A DNA stretch of 64,000 nucleotides from Serratia plymuthica NBRC 102599 (GCF_001590925.1 NZ_BCTU01000015.1:124001-188000); one strand, 5' to 3'; positions 49,801 through 57,715 are shown, counted from the stretch's first letter. Made by a program: numbers and translations. Notes: generated by a model not told the origin, from the sequence alone.

Positions 49801-49891
49801 TAACAATGGTGTGTATGACACGACTGATTCATTGATAAAAGTCACTGGACAACCGGATACCCAACAGTTAGCTGAAACACTGTTCTATTAA
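46853..49891 (+). CDS. SlaA-like secreted surface protein with DUF4214-type repeats, copy 2
   Basis: A 1012-residue paralogue of the preceding protein, alignable along its length. In the last 112 residues I count 65 identities (58%) by hand. It has the same four DUF4214-type units (IIRKSPTEKQLKMYADAF, FDKGFERAPSQDELNKYLDLL, LYLAAAGRGINAQALFGYSREL, YKSVYGVEADNDTVQRLL), the same beta-rich middle, RTX-like motifs GGNGSD and GGGGID near 862-885, and a C-terminus GQPDTQQLAETLFY. No signal peptide. The ATG follows CTAAGGAAATCAAAATA. It probably arose by tandem duplication and is somewhat GC-richer in its N-terminal third than copy 1. Confidence 0.8.
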   Translation: MATLISEQQIGAVFYAIIRKSPTEKQLKMYADAFESRGIIAIKELVSTLIRSDEAIALYGNKKKFDIMSEVFVTAHGRNFGEVEFKLWLNEAAKPIEVNLFRIIDELISNKAPWPQLNDDWTQSGELNYPVQRVTDREHLIDKGHDNLFPGSSTSGTPGSGVTDIQGIFHILGAGLTQDVTDFWVVHLNNGTKTLLQATEKFIADRAYLSNVMDNTFINRLFDKGFERAPSQDELNKYLDLLSSGSSRAEVAIKILQSLRDSTNEQDQLAQQHLLAASHDYAPGELPALAYQEQIAALYLAAAGRGINAQALFGYSRELAAGKSYEEMVKLLLNSSEFTRYSSHLNGEPFVQKIYKSVYGVEADNDTVQRLLAYGSKESITSHIINDLLKTDPTSNDEFQDQFQFLFKIAYSLGFKNNATLTNTDEGTPRGNINSGVDHILSNTELAILEKITINLISSHNIDLTYAANVKDITITGSSEGMIKISDHLQNEFTKITINGHILDLHTGGAGEIIYINKTVDIASSPSKYTLGGGDDFLAWEGNNASAAGNKISKNITADGGDGNNKLSANFITFWTETTIRKGLNGNPDTKEVKYSSNLDQFKNFSLIDLAGYIGQVSGITYTVNTDGSITRTIDNVKNNTFDYGLFLDNASIISGGNVNDIGKSGFSITNANDFKATAGWINVININQAAANIYINNRSQINHNNQEYRFNVKDDVTHFNLFTNQKVANDQQKEYAELHEGEVISNYAGTFLFTGNNLTEINVDTTGSSEDKTAVSLKLQSTKIDTINISGDNLIALSVDFSSSLSNNNFVVNASDAAGINFFLADSVTKNITVIGGHSENSFKILDSNNAPVNSNGSIKFIGGNGSDFIDIDTGITATGGGGIDLFNIVRPGKGEHTLYDFNKDEDVIGLKNMDIYISNKKAGEKVPLTEHISGGNSLADYGYIENLYNPNTPLALTKKIGVVSTLDDHLEKNTFFVVDLNNNGVYDTTDSLIKVTGQPDTQQLAETLFY

Positions 49892-50139
49892 TTACAATAC
49901 ATTACTTAGGGCTATTTTATGTAGCCCTAAGTAATAAATTTATTTTATAATATGCCTGAAGTATTTATGGGGCATTTATTTCAGGAATTTATTATGTAAT
50001 AATTAAGGCTCCGCCAACGAATAAGAAACTTAAAAACCTGAAAGGTCCTGCAGCGTGTTTTACTGCTGCACAACGGCAATGTTCAGCCGTTTGATCGACC
50101 GTAGAGCGGTGCCTGCCTCCGCGCCTCACCCCCACTGCG
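49892..50139. other. Spacer after SlaA-like copy 2
   Basis: Holds the terminator; afterwards composition returns to GC-rich. No gene. Confidence 0.6.
49901..49935 (+). terminator. Terminator of SlaA-like copy 2
   Basis: Perfect 14-bp stem ATTACTTAGGGCTA / TAGCCCTAAGTAAT with a 7-base loop, 10 bases after the stop. Confidence 0.82.
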
Positions 50140-51576
50140 CTAGCTTTGCGAATCCTCTTGAAGGAGAAATATCAGGCTAAAGGTGATGCGCGCCGAGGGG
50201 TCACCGGCGATGCACTCGGCACGAACCTCGCCGCCGTGCAGCGTCATGATGGCGCGCACGATCGATAACCCCAGGCCGCTGGCATGGCTGCCGGCGCTGC
50301 GGGCAGCATCAGCACGGTAAAAACGGTCGAACAGCTTGTCAAGGTGCATCGGTGAAATGGGCCGCCCTTGATTGACCACCTGGATCACTACCCTTCCCTT
50401 CGGCTGACTGAGCGCCTGCAACCTTATCTGGCTGTTTTCGTCGGCATAACGCACCGCATTGGCGACCAGATTGCTCAACGCACGCTGAAACAGCATCGCA
50501 TCCGCCATCAGTTGCCCCTCGCCCCAGCAAACTAAAGTGATGCCTCGCTCTTCCGCCAGTCCTTCGAAATAGTCCGCCACCCGCTGAAGCTCCTGCGCTA
50601 TATCCATTCGGCTACAGTTCAGCACCGCCTGCGCTTCCCCGGCGCGTGCCAGAAACAGAATATTTTCCACCATGCGCGAAATGCGCTCCAGCTCGTCCAT
50701 ATTGTTCGACAACAGGGTTTCATACTCTTCCACGCTGCGCGGCTGATACAGCGCCACCTGGCAATGGCCCATCAACGCGCCCACCGGGGTGCGGATTTCA
50801 TGCGCCAGATCGGCGGAAAACTGTGTCAGGCGTTGATAGCCGTCATTCAGCCGATCGAGCATGGCGTTAAACGAACGGGTCAGTTGTCGCAGCTCCTTCG
50901 GTGCCCCCTGCTCACTCAGCCGAGTCGACAGCGTATTCGGCGTGATCACCGCCGCCTGCGCCGCCATGCGCCACAGCGGCTGTAACCCACGACGCATCAC
51001 CCAATAGCCCAGCAGCGCGATCAGTAAAAACGCCACAGCCACCGCAGCGACGATCCGCCACAGATAGCGCGCCAGCATCTTCTGTTCATTGACCATCACG
51101 TGAGCCGCCGAGATCTGCAGCAGGTTGCCGTCATCCAGTCTCACCAGCGCCGATGCGACACGCAGCGGCACGCCCTGCGCCGTCTCCCCACTGCTCACCG
51201 CACTCAGAAGCTGAGGCGCGTCGACCGGCGTTGGCGTTATGGGCGGCAGCGTCAACCTGGCCGGATTAACGTTGATTAAGGGTTTTTGACCCGGTTGCTG
51301 AAAAATCAAAACGTCCTGTTCATTGCCCAGCATGTTTTCAAACAGGCCGGTGTTGGCCACCAACCGGTCGAGCGGAAAGCGCTGGCTCAGCAAATGGCGA
51401 AAATACTCCACCCGGCCGGTAACCTGAAAATCGCTGCGGGTGGTCATCTCCTGACGCATCGCGCCATACAGATACCAGCCTGCGCCGCTGACCACCAGCG
51501 CCGCCACCAGCGCAAACAGCATGGCGCTGCGTATCGTCAGCGACAGGGTGTGCCAGCGTTGGACCAGCACGTTCAT
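50140..51576 (-). CDS. Sensor histidine kinase (CusS/PcoS/heavy-metal type)
   Basis: A 478-residue membrane kinase. Two spans at about 17-39 and 174-194 bracket a periplasmic sensor domain of about 135 residues. A HAMP segment follows, then the phospho-acceptor H259 in [16 protein letters not shown], the N box [11 protein letters not shown], and G boxes [11 protein letters not shown] and [10 protein letters not shown]. The length and domain order match the heavy-metal sensor kinase subgroup (CusS, CopS, HprS/YedV). It overlaps the response regulator gene by four bases. The signal sensed is not readable from sequence. Confidence 0.9.
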   Translation of the reverse strand: MNVLVQRWHTLSLTIRSAMLFALVAALVVSGAGWYLYGAMRQEMTTRSDFQVTGRVEYFRHLLSQRFPLDRLVANTGLFENMLGNEQDVLIFQQPGQKPLINVNPARLTLPPITPTPVDAPQLLSAVSSGETAQGVPLRVASALVRLDDGNLLQISAAHVMVNEQKMLARYLWRIVAAVAVAFLLIALLGYWVMRRGLQPLWRMAAQAAVITPNTLSTRLSEQGAPKELRQLTRSFNAMLDRLNDGYQRLTQFSADLAHEIRTPVGALMGHCQVALYQPRSVEEYETLLSNNMDELERISRMVENILFLARAGEAQAVLNCSRMDIAQELQRVADYFEGLAEERGITLVCWGEGQLMADAMLFQRALSNLVANAVRYADENSQIRLQALSQPKGRVVIQVVNQGRPISPMHLDKLFDRFYRADAARSAGSHASGLGLSIVRAIMTLHGGEVRAECIAGDPSARITFSLIFLLQEDSQS

Positions 51577-52244
51577 GAGCGCGGCTCGCAGACATAACCG
51601 ATGCCGCGCACGGTATGAATCAGCTTGATAGCGAACGGTCGGTCAATCTTGGCGCGCAGGCGTTTGATCGCCACATCCACCACGTTGGTGTCGCTGTCAA
51701 AATTCATGTCCCAAACCTGCGAAGCGATCAGGGTGCGCGACAGCACCTCTCCTTCGCGCCGCACCAACAGGTGCAACAGCATAAACTCCTTGTTGGTCAG
51801 CGGGATCACCACATCCTGCCGCACCGCCTTGCGGCGCAATACGTCGAGTTGCAGATCGGCAAGGCTGTAGTGATCGGCTTCACGCACCGTACCGCGCCGC
51901 AGCAGCGTGCGGATACGCAACACCAGTTCAGTGAAGGAAAAGGGTTTGATCAAATAATCCTCGGCCCCCAGTTCCAGGCCATGAATGCGATCCTGCACCC
52001 CGTCACGCGCAGTCAGAAACAGGATTGGCACGTCGCTTTTCTTGCGCAGCACTTCCACTATCTGCCAGCCGTCCAGCCCCGGCAGCATCACGTCGAGCAC
52101 GATGGCGTCATAACCGTGTTCCAGCGCCCGGAACAGCCCGTCAGTGCCGTTACGCGCCAGATCGACGCTGTACCCCGCCTCTCCCAACCCTTTTTTCAGG
52201 TAATCACCCGTGCTGATGTCGTCTTCAATCACCAATATCCGCAT
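51573..52244 (-). CDS. OmpR-family response regulator (CusR/HprR-like)
   Basis: A 223-residue regulator. The receiver domain (1-115) has the acidic pair EDD at 7-9, the phospho-acceptor D51 in VLDVMLP, Thr in LTAR and Lys in IKPFSF. The winged helix (about 125-220) ends with the RLRAKID...VRGIGYV pattern of OmpR-type effectors. I take the ATG at 52244; the in-frame GTG at 52253 lies inside the ribosome site GAGGTGG. Its presumed target is the palindrome 52297-52318, between this gene and the divergent redox operon. Confidence 0.92.
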   Translation of the reverse strand: MRILVIEDDISTGDYLKKGLGEAGYSVDLARNGTDGLFRALEHGYDAIVLDVMLPGLDGWQIVEVLRKKSDVPILFLTARDGVQDRIHGLELGAEDYLIKPFSFTELVLRIRTLLRRGTVREADHYSLADLQLDVLRRKAVRQDVVIPLTNKEFMLLHLLVRREGEVLSRTLIASQVWDMNFDSDTNVVDVAIKRLRAKIDRPFAIKLIHTVRGIGYVCEPRS

Positions 52245-52296
52245 TGTCGCCACCTCGTTGCATCTGCGGAAATACTAGCAGTTTCGGCTGACATTC

Positions 52297-52318
52297 TTGA
52301 TGACATTAATGTCATCAA
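52297..52318. promoter_or_regulatory. Perfect 22-bp palindrome, likely response-regulator box
   Basis: TTGATGACATTAATGTCATCAA is fully symmetric. Its core TGACA-N4-TGTCA matches the type of site bound by CusR, PcoR and CopR regulators. It lies 53 bases upstream of the regulator start and 67 bases upstream of the divergent operon, so it could control both. Confidence 0.8.
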
Positions 52319-52384
52319 ACGGACATGGTGCTGTCCCTGTTGTTCGACCATGCTTAACCGGCAACCCATACAAAGGAGAAGATT

Positions 52385-53011
52385 ATGATTACCCGTCATC
52401 GTTTTGCCGGTTTACTGCTGTCCACCCTGATGCTGTGCAGCGGCATTGCCGCCGCCGCCCCGGCACCGGGAAAAATCATTGCTCCACTGCGTGGCACTAT
52501 CGATCAAGTCAGCGACAGCAGCCTGCAACTCACCGACCGTAAAGGGGAAAAGGTCAGCGTAAAAATCAACGATCAAACCAAGGTACTGAGCGTATCCAAG
52601 GGCACGCTGGACGACATCAAGCCCGACAGCTTTATCGGCACCGCCGCCGTACCGCAAGCGGATGGCACCTTGAAAGCGCTGGAAGTGCACGTGTTCGCCG
52701 CCAGCCTGCGCGGCACCGGCGAGGGCCACTCGGCCTGGGAATCTGCCGACGGTAAGGTAGACACCATGACCAACGGCACCGTCGGCAAGCTGGTGAAATC
52801 CAACGGCCGCACTCTGACCGTGACCTACGGTAACCAGCAGAAAACCGTCACCGTGCCGGAAGACGTGCCGATCGTCACCCTGGATCCCGGCGATCGCAGC
52901 CTGTTGAAACCGGGCGCGCACATTGTGCTGTTCTCCGCCACTGACGAGAAAGGCGAACGCGTCGCCACCCGCATCTCCGCCGGCAAAGACGGCACCGTTC
53001 CGCCAATGTAA
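52385..53011 (+). CDS. Periplasmic DUF5666-like protein
   Basis: A 208-residue exported protein with a signal peptide ending near residue 25 (LCSGIAAAA). The mature part contains two beta-rich repeats of the kind 'G-T-I/V-x(n)-L-T/L-x(n)-V-K/T-V': APLRGTIDQVSDSSLQLTDR near 33 and NGTVGKLVKSNGRTLTVTYG near 126. This agrees with the OB-like DUF5666 family. Function unknown. First gene of the operon facing the two-component system, followed 14 bases later by a cytochrome b. It may bind metal or act as an assembly partner for the molybdoenzyme; neither can be shown here. Confidence 0.75.
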   Translation: MITRHRFAGLLLSTLMLCSGIAAAAPAPGKIIAPLRGTIDQVSDSSLQLTDRKGEKVSVKINDQTKVLSVSKGTLDDIKPDSFIGTAAVPQADGTLKALEVHVFAASLRGTGEGHSAWESADGKVDTMTNGTVGKLVKSNGRTLTVTYGNQQKTVTVPEDVPIVTLDPGDRSLLKPGAHIVLFSATDEKGERVATRISAGKDGTVPPM

Positions 53012-53025
53012 CCCAGGAAAAAACG

Positions 53026-53631
53026 ATGAAAACCAACGCGCCGCGGCCGGTGCATCGCTGGCCGGTCCGGATCGCCCATTGGGTTAACCTGTTCGCCATG
53101 GTTTGCATGTTCATGAGCGGCTGGGAAATCTATAACGCCTCACCGCTGTTCGGCTTCCGCTTTCCGCCGCAGATGACGCTCGGCGGCTGGCTGGGCGGCG
53201 CGATTGGCTGGCATCTGGCGGTTATGTGGCTGCTGGCGTTTAACGCGCTGTGCTACCTGTTGTGGAGCCTGTTCAGCGGCCATTTCCGGCGCGATCTGCT
53301 GCCGCTCAGCGCCAGGGCGCTGCGGCGCGAAATCGGGCAGGCGCTAACGCTGCGGCTGCAGCATCACCATGGCCGCTATAACGCCATTCAAAAGCTGATG
53401 TACCTGGGCGTGCTGGCGCTGGGGTTGCTGCTGGTGCTCTCCGGACTGGCCATCTGGAAACCCGTCCAGTTGCAAGGCTTGGTAGGCCTGTTTGGCGGGT
53501 TTGACACCGCGCGCTACGTGCATTTTTTCGCCATGTCCGCCATTGGGTTATTTGTGGTGATTCACTTGCTAATGGTGATTATCGTGCCGCGCACGCTATG
53601 GGCAATGATTACGGGTGGCAAACATGAATGA
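53026..53631 (+). CDS. Membrane cytochrome b (b561/hydrogenase-type)
   Basis: A 201-residue membrane protein with four spans and histidines set to ligate two hemes: HRWPVRIAHWVNLFAM in helix 1, the IGWHLAVMWLL helix, and HFFAMSAIGLFVVIHLLMVI near the C-terminus. It resembles the cytochrome b subunits of hydrogenases, formate dehydrogenases and YdhU-type proteins. It probably passes electrons between the quinone pool and the molybdoprotein encoded next, with which it overlaps by 8 bases. Confidence 0.9.
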   Translation: MKTNAPRPVHRWPVRIAHWVNLFAMVCMFMSGWEIYNASPLFGFRFPPQMTLGGWLGGAIGWHLAVMWLLAFNALCYLLWSLFSGHFRRDLLPLSARALRREIGQALTLRLQHHHGRYNAIQKLMYLGVLALGLLLVLSGLAIWKPVQLQGLVGLFGGFDTARYVHFFAMSAIGLFVVIHLLMVIIVPRTLWAMITGGKHE

Positions 53632-54391
53632 TAAACAACGGCGCCCTTCGACACCGGCGTTGGAACCGGACCAGAAAAAACAGCTGGTCAATCTGCAACG
53701 TCGCCTGATGCTGCGCTCCGGCCTGACGCTGGGCGGCATCGCCATGCTGACCGGCTGCAACATGCAAGACGGCGATCAGGTGGATAAAGTGCTGTGGGCC
53801 ATGTCGCGCTGGAACGATCGGGTACAGGCCTGGCTGTTCAGCGGCCAGCGGCTGGCGCAAACCTATCGGCCGGATCAGATTACCCACCCCTTCCCGTTCA
53901 ACGCGTTTTACCCCGAGTACAACGTACCGGAGGTGGATCTCGCCAGCTATCGGCTGGAAATTTCCGGCAAGGTGGAGAAAACCGCCCCCTGGACGCTGGA
54001 ACAGCTGCAACGCCTGCCGCAACAGAGCCAGATAACCCGGCTGATCTGCATCGAGGGCTGGAGCGCCATCGGGCAATGGGGCGGCGTACCGCTGCGCAGC
54101 TTCCTGCAGCATGTCGGGGCGGATCTGAATGCCCGTTACGTCGGTTTTAAATGCGCGGATCGTTATTACTCCAGCATAGATATGGCCACCGCACTGCACC
54201 CGCAGACCCTCCTGGCGCTGGATTTCGGCGGTAAGGCGTTGCCGGCGGACTACGGCTATCCGCTGCGGTTGCGGGTGCCCACCAAGCTGGGCTTCAAGAA
54301 CGCCAAGCATATCGCCGCCATTTTTGTCAGCGATACCAATCCCGGCGGCTACTGGGAAGATCAGGGCTATAACTGGTTTAGCGGGATCTAG
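53624..54391 (+). CDS. Tat-exported molybdopterin-dependent oxidoreductase (sulfite oxidase fold)
   Basis: A 255-residue molybdoenzyme of the sulfite oxidase superfamily, catalytic domain only. Mo ligand Cys142 lies in LICIEGWSAIGQWGG. VGFKCADRYYSSIDM and DFGGKALPADYGYPLRLRVP are also typical. The N-terminus has a twin-arginine motif (R26-R27 before LMLRSGLTLGGI) and a lipobox LTGC with Cys45. It thus appears to be a Tat-dependent lipoprotein in the periplasm. Start at ATG 53624, overlapping the cytochrome gene. The pairing with a membrane cytochrome and two-component control parallels MsrP-MsrQ with HprSR in E. coli, but MsrQ is not the cytochrome seen here. Confidence 0.88.
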   Translation: MNDKQRRPSTPALEPDQKKQLVNLQRRLMLRSGLTLGGIAMLTGCNMQDGDQVDKVLWAMSRWNDRVQAWLFSGQRLAQTYRPDQITHPFPFNAFYPEYNVPEVDLASYRLEISGKVEKTAPWTLEQLQRLPQQSQITRLICIEGWSAIGQWGGVPLRSFLQHVGADLNARYVGFKCADRYYSSIDMATALHPQTLLALDFGGKALPADYGYPLRLRVPTKLGFKNAKHIAAIFVSDTNPGGYWEDQGYNWFSGI

Positions 54392-54515
54392 TTTTCTGCG
54401 CAGTACTGCGCAGAACCCACGCTGCCGGCTGGAAAAGAGCGTTAACCTCCGTTAATAATTCACCGCTAACAAGTAAGGTAACTATAGGAAAAATAATAAT
54501 AAAAATGATTTTATC

Positions 54516-55049
54516 ATGGAGATTGATGTCAGGGCGCAGCATACCTGGGTGGCGGATACATTCAGATATCAGATAACGGTGAATAAAGGTGGGGGGTACG
54601 CTGCGAAATACTATCTCGATATCAAAAAGATAACGCAGGAAATGCACCACTGGTTTGTGCATATTTATGTCGATTCGGAAATTTTAGATAGCGCTTATAT
54701 GCTGGAGTTTTATGATATCGAAGCGTTGAATTTTACCGTCGGACAAAAGCGTTCGGCATTCGATACCTACACCACCATGAATTACACCTTTCGTGAACGC
54801 GAACTGTTGTTCGTTAGAGGGGTTGGCGAAGCAATCATCAATTTCGTCGCGCGATCCCAGGCCAGGCTTGTTTTTAGCGCACCATTAAGGCCCGCACTAG
54901 CCAAAATCTATGATTCTTTATTGAAAAAACACGCCCGGAGAGTACAGTATTTATACAAAATGGAATTCATAAAGGACGGACTCTATGTTATCGAAATCCA
55001 GCGTATCAGAACAACCGCAGGAACAGGCTTCAACAGATCTGAGCATTAA
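54516..55049 (+). CDS. Hypothetical protein, first of an overlapping pair
   Basis: A 177-residue soluble protein not recognised. It has many aromatic and charged residues, with beta-like segments (WVADTFRYQITVNKGGGY, WFVHIYVDSEILD) and a helix-rich end (LAKIYDSLLKKHARRVQYLYK). The ATG lacks a good ribosome site, so the start is uncertain. The last 65 bases overlap the next gene in another frame. It lies just after the molybdoprotein gene, but a gap of 124 AT-rich bases suggests separate transcription. A toxin-antitoxin or immunity pair is possible but not demonstrated. Confidence 0.55.
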   Translation: MEIDVRAQHTWVADTFRYQITVNKGGGYAAKYYLDIKKITQEMHHWFVHIYVDSEILDSAYMLEFYDIEALNFTVGQKRSAFDTYTTMNYTFRERELLFVRGVGEAIINFVARSQARLVFSAPLRPALAKIYDSLLKKHARRVQYLYKMEFIKDGLYVIEIQRIRTTAGTGFNRSEH

Positions 55050-55185
55050 AGAGCAGCGACTGAAAGCCATACAAGCCTTCCACGATGCCTGGTGGGAAGA
55101 AAGATGTCAGGAATGGAGTGAGCGCGGTAGCCTTGGCGAACCAGGGCCGATTATCTTCAGCAATAAATTCACTTCGCCACAATAA
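54985..55185 (+). CDS. Small hypothetical protein overlapping the previous gene
   Basis: A 66-residue, highly charged protein with a well placed AAGGA (54972-54976). It opens with Ser/Gln-rich sequence (SKSSVSEQPQEQASTD), then has a probable helix KEQRLKAIQAFHDAWWEERCQEW and a Gly/Pro-rich tail. It is not recognised. It overlaps the preceding frame by 65 bases, which implies coupled translation, and a strong terminator starts one base after its stop. Confidence 0.55.
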   Translation: MLSKSSVSEQPQEQASTDLSIKEQRLKAIQAFHDAWWEERCQEWSERGSLGEPGPIIFSNKFTSPQ

Positions 55186-55204
55186 CCCCCGCCTGGGGGT
55201 TTTT
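55186..55204 (+). terminator. Terminator of the orphan pair
   Basis: Stem CCCCC / GGGGG with a 4-base loop and TTTTT, starting directly after the stop of the 66-residue gene. A strong site that supports the pair being expressed. Confidence 0.88.
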
Positions 55205-55428
55205 CTATCCACCTCGCCCATTTATTGGCCCGGCGTACATCAAGAAGTTGGATTTTTTTGGCGAAGAGATTGTGCCTGAAACGTTCATTGATCGCATGGC
55301 TAACATGCTTGTGCTTCACGAAAAACTCCATCTTAAACCTCATTTTCTGATATCCACCTGTAAAATCATTTCTGCACCCCGATGCTGCCCTGTACCATCA
55401 GGAAATTGCCGGATTACGGAGCTGGAAC

Positions 55429-56205
55429 ATGCCTAAATTTGCTGCCAACTTATCGACGATGTTTAACGAGCTGCCGTTTCTGGAGCGGTTCGAAGCCGCC
55501 GCAGGCGCAGGGTTCAAGGCGGTGGAGTTTCTGTTCCCCTATGAATATCCAGCCGAACTGCTGGCGGAACAGCTGCGGCGTCATGATCTGCAACAGGTGC
55601 TGTTCAATACCCCTCCGGGCAATGTTGTAGCCGGTGAATGGGGTTTGGCCGCCGTCCCCGGCCGCGAACAGGATGCGCGCGCCGATATCGAATGCGCGTT
55701 GGCCTACGCCATCGCCCTGAATTGCCCCTGCGTGCACGTGATGGCCGGATTGGTCCCGCCGGGAGCCGACTGGCAGCGCTATCGCGAGACCTTTATCGGC
55801 AATATCCGCTATGCCGCAGAGACCTTCGCCGCACACGGCATCAAGGTTTTGATCGAAGCCCTCAGCCCACAGGTGAAACCCCACTATCTGTTCTCCAGCC
55901 AACACCAGGCCGCGCAATTGGTCGAGGCTATCGATCGCCCGAATGTTTTCATGCAGTTTGATTTTTTCCATGCTCAGTTGGTTGATGGCAATATCAGCGG
56001 CCTGATGACCTCGCTGGCCGGGCGCTACGCCCATATTCAGATCGCATCAGTGCCAGATCGTCATGAGCCGGACGACGGCGAACTTAATTATCCGTGGCTG
56101 TTCGCACAGTTGGACAACATAGGTTATCAGGGTTGGATCGGCTGTGAATACAAACCTCGCGGCGAAACCGCAGCCGGGCTTGGCTGGATAAAGCCTTACC
56201 TCTAA
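55429..56205 (+). CDS. hyi: Hydroxypyruvate isomerase family protein (Hyi/OtnI)
   Basis: A TIM-barrel sugar isomerase of 258 residues. [61 protein letters not shown] and VLIEALSP are standard. The metal ligands Glu in IEALSP and the D/H residues in [10 protein letters not shown] are visible. Members isomerise hydroxypyruvate to tartronate semialdehyde (Hyi) or 2-oxotetronate (OtnI); no glyoxylate or four-carbon-acid genes flank it, so which reaction applies cannot be decided. A GNAT gene follows. Confidence 0.88.
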   Translation: MPKFAANLSTMFNELPFLERFEAAAGAGFKAVEFLFPYEYPAELLAEQLRRHDLQQVLFNTPPGNVVAGEWGLAAVPGREQDARADIECALAYAIALNCPCVHVMAGLVPPGADWQRYRETFIGNIRYAAETFAAHGIKVLIEALSPQVKPHYLFSSQHQAAQLVEAIDRPNVFMQFDFFHAQLVDGNISGLMTSLAGRYAHIQIASVPDRHEPDDGELNYPWLFAQLDNIGYQGWIGCEYKPRGETAAGLGWIKPYL

Positions 56206-56271
56206 TGGCTGGCGATGTCACTTCTCTGGCATACTCGCTACACCGTTTTTCGCTCTGTGCAGGAAAAAATA

Positions 56272-56802
56272 ATGCCGCTTATCACCACCGCACCGCCGTT
56301 GCTGACCGATCGTTTACGCCTGGATGCGCATAGGCTTGACGATTTTGAATCGCTGGCCGCCATGTGGGCCGATCCCGAAATTGTCCGCTATATCGGCGGT
56401 ACTCCGAGGGATCGTGAAGATTCCTGGGGCCGACTGATGCGGTACGTTGGTCACTGGACGCTATTAGGGTACGGCTACTGGGCGGTACGCGATAAAATCA
56501 GCGGCGCTTACCTCGGCGGTATCGGTTTTTCCGATTTCCAGCGCGCTATTATCCCGGCACTCGACGCCCCCGAGATGGGCTGGACATTGATAACGGCGGC
56601 GCAGGGCAAAGGGTATGCCACCGAAGCCTTGCAGGCAGCGCTGGCCTGGGGGAAGGAACACTTACCCAGCGATAAGGCGGTGTGTATTATCTCGCCGGAG
56701 AACCAGCCTTCGCTGGCATTGGCGAGAAAAGTCGGCTTTAGCGAAAGCCACCGCAGCGAATACCACCAGAATCCGATTGTGGTGATGCACTGCCCCTTAT
56801 GA
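56272..56802 (+). CDS. GNAT family N-acetyltransferase
   Basis: A 176-residue acetyltransferase from the ATG at 56272, which has AGGA upstream; the earlier frame from 56215 adds an unlikely N-terminus. TDRLRLDAHRLDDFESLAAMWADPEIVRYIGG opens it, EMGWTLITAAQGKGYATEAL is the acetyl-CoA loop and ENQPSLALARKVGF a late conserved segment. RimJ/RimL-like subgroup. Substrate unknown. It converges with the LysR gene, 9 bases apart. Confidence 0.85.
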   Translation: MPLITTAPPLLTDRLRLDAHRLDDFESLAAMWADPEIVRYIGGTPRDREDSWGRLMRYVGHWTLLGYGYWAVRDKISGAYLGGIGFSDFQRAIIPALDAPEMGWTLITAAQGKGYATEALQAALAWGKEHLPSDKAVCIISPENQPSLALARKVGFSESHRSEYHQNPIVVMHCPL

Positions 56803-56811
56803 ACGCAGGCT

Positions 56812-57687
56812 TTAAGGCGCCTGCACCGTCGCCAGCGCAACCTGAATAAAATTATCCCGCAACGCGTCGGGCTGCTGCGGATTCCAGGCAATTCCGACCT
56901 GCCATTCGGTCGCGTCACCGCTTAACGGCAAGATATCGATGCCCGTAGGCACAATATGGGTGACGCTGTGCGGCAACAGAGCCACGCCAATGCCTGCGGC
57001 GACCAGCGCCAGCAGCGTCTGGATGTCGCCTGCCTGCTGCACGACATTCGGCGTCAATTGATGCGCGGCAATAAAGCGCAGCGATTGATCGCTCAGACCG
57101 CGCCCGCGTTTGGGCGTCAGTTGCAACAGCGGCAAGGTGTTAAATCGCGCCATCAGGGTTTCCGCCCGCAGCGCCAGCGCCGATGGCGCCGCCAACACCA
57201 GCCGATCGCTCAGCAACGCTGTGGCCCGCAGCGGCGCACTGACCGGCAACCGCACAAATCCCACCTGCAATTCTCCCTGCAATAACAACTGATATTGCCG
57301 CTCCGAAGGCAGATCCTCCAACCCCACGGCCACCGCCGGAAAACGTTGGCGGAAGGCGGCGACCAACTGCGGCGCCAAATGGAAACTGGACAGGCCAAAC
57401 CCGAGCGCCAGCCGCCCCGCAGCCCCTTGCACCACCCGCAGAGCGTGCTGCTGAAACTGCAAATGTCGGTCGACCAACGTCTGGGCTTCGGGATACAACC
57501 GCTGCCCGCCGGCGGTAAGCTGAGCGCCCTGACGACCACGGTTAAACAGCCGGGTCCCCAGCAGTGTTTCCAGCGCCTGTATCTGTTTGCTCAACGCCGG
57601 CTGAGTAATGCACAGCCGCTCCGCGGCCAGACGATAATTGCCCTGCTCGGCCAGCACCACGAAAGCGCGCAGTTGTTTTATATCCAT
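56812..57687 (-). CDS. LysR family transcriptional regulator
   Basis: A 291-residue regulator. The N-terminal helix-turn-helix is complete: MDIKQLRAFVVLAEQGNYRLAAERLCITQPALSKQIQALE (about 1-40), then an effector-binding domain. It is divergent from the C-N hydrolase gene (93 bases between starts), with a perfect palindrome in the gap. It probably controls that gene. Confidence 0.93.
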   Translation of the reverse strand: MDIKQLRAFVVLAEQGNYRLAAERLCITQPALSKQIQALETLLGTRLFNRGRQGAQLTAGGQRLYPEAQTLVDRHLQFQQHALRVVQGAAGRLALGFGLSSFHLAPQLVAAFRQRFPAVAVGLEDLPSERQYQLLLQGELQVGFVRLPVSAPLRATALLSDRLVLAAPSALALRAETLMARFNTLPLLQLTPKRGRGLSDQSLRFIAAHQLTPNVVQQAGDIQTLLALVAAGIGVALLPHSVTHIVPTGIDILPLSGDATEWQVGIAWNPQQPDALRDNFIQVALATVQAP

Positions 57688-57715
57688 TCCACCAGGTTAT
57701 CGATATAGGAATTTA

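Noticed and set aside
55248-55436. 62-codon plus frame between the orphan pair and the isomerase gene
   Set aside because: No ribosome site, overlaps the start of hyi and has no family pattern.
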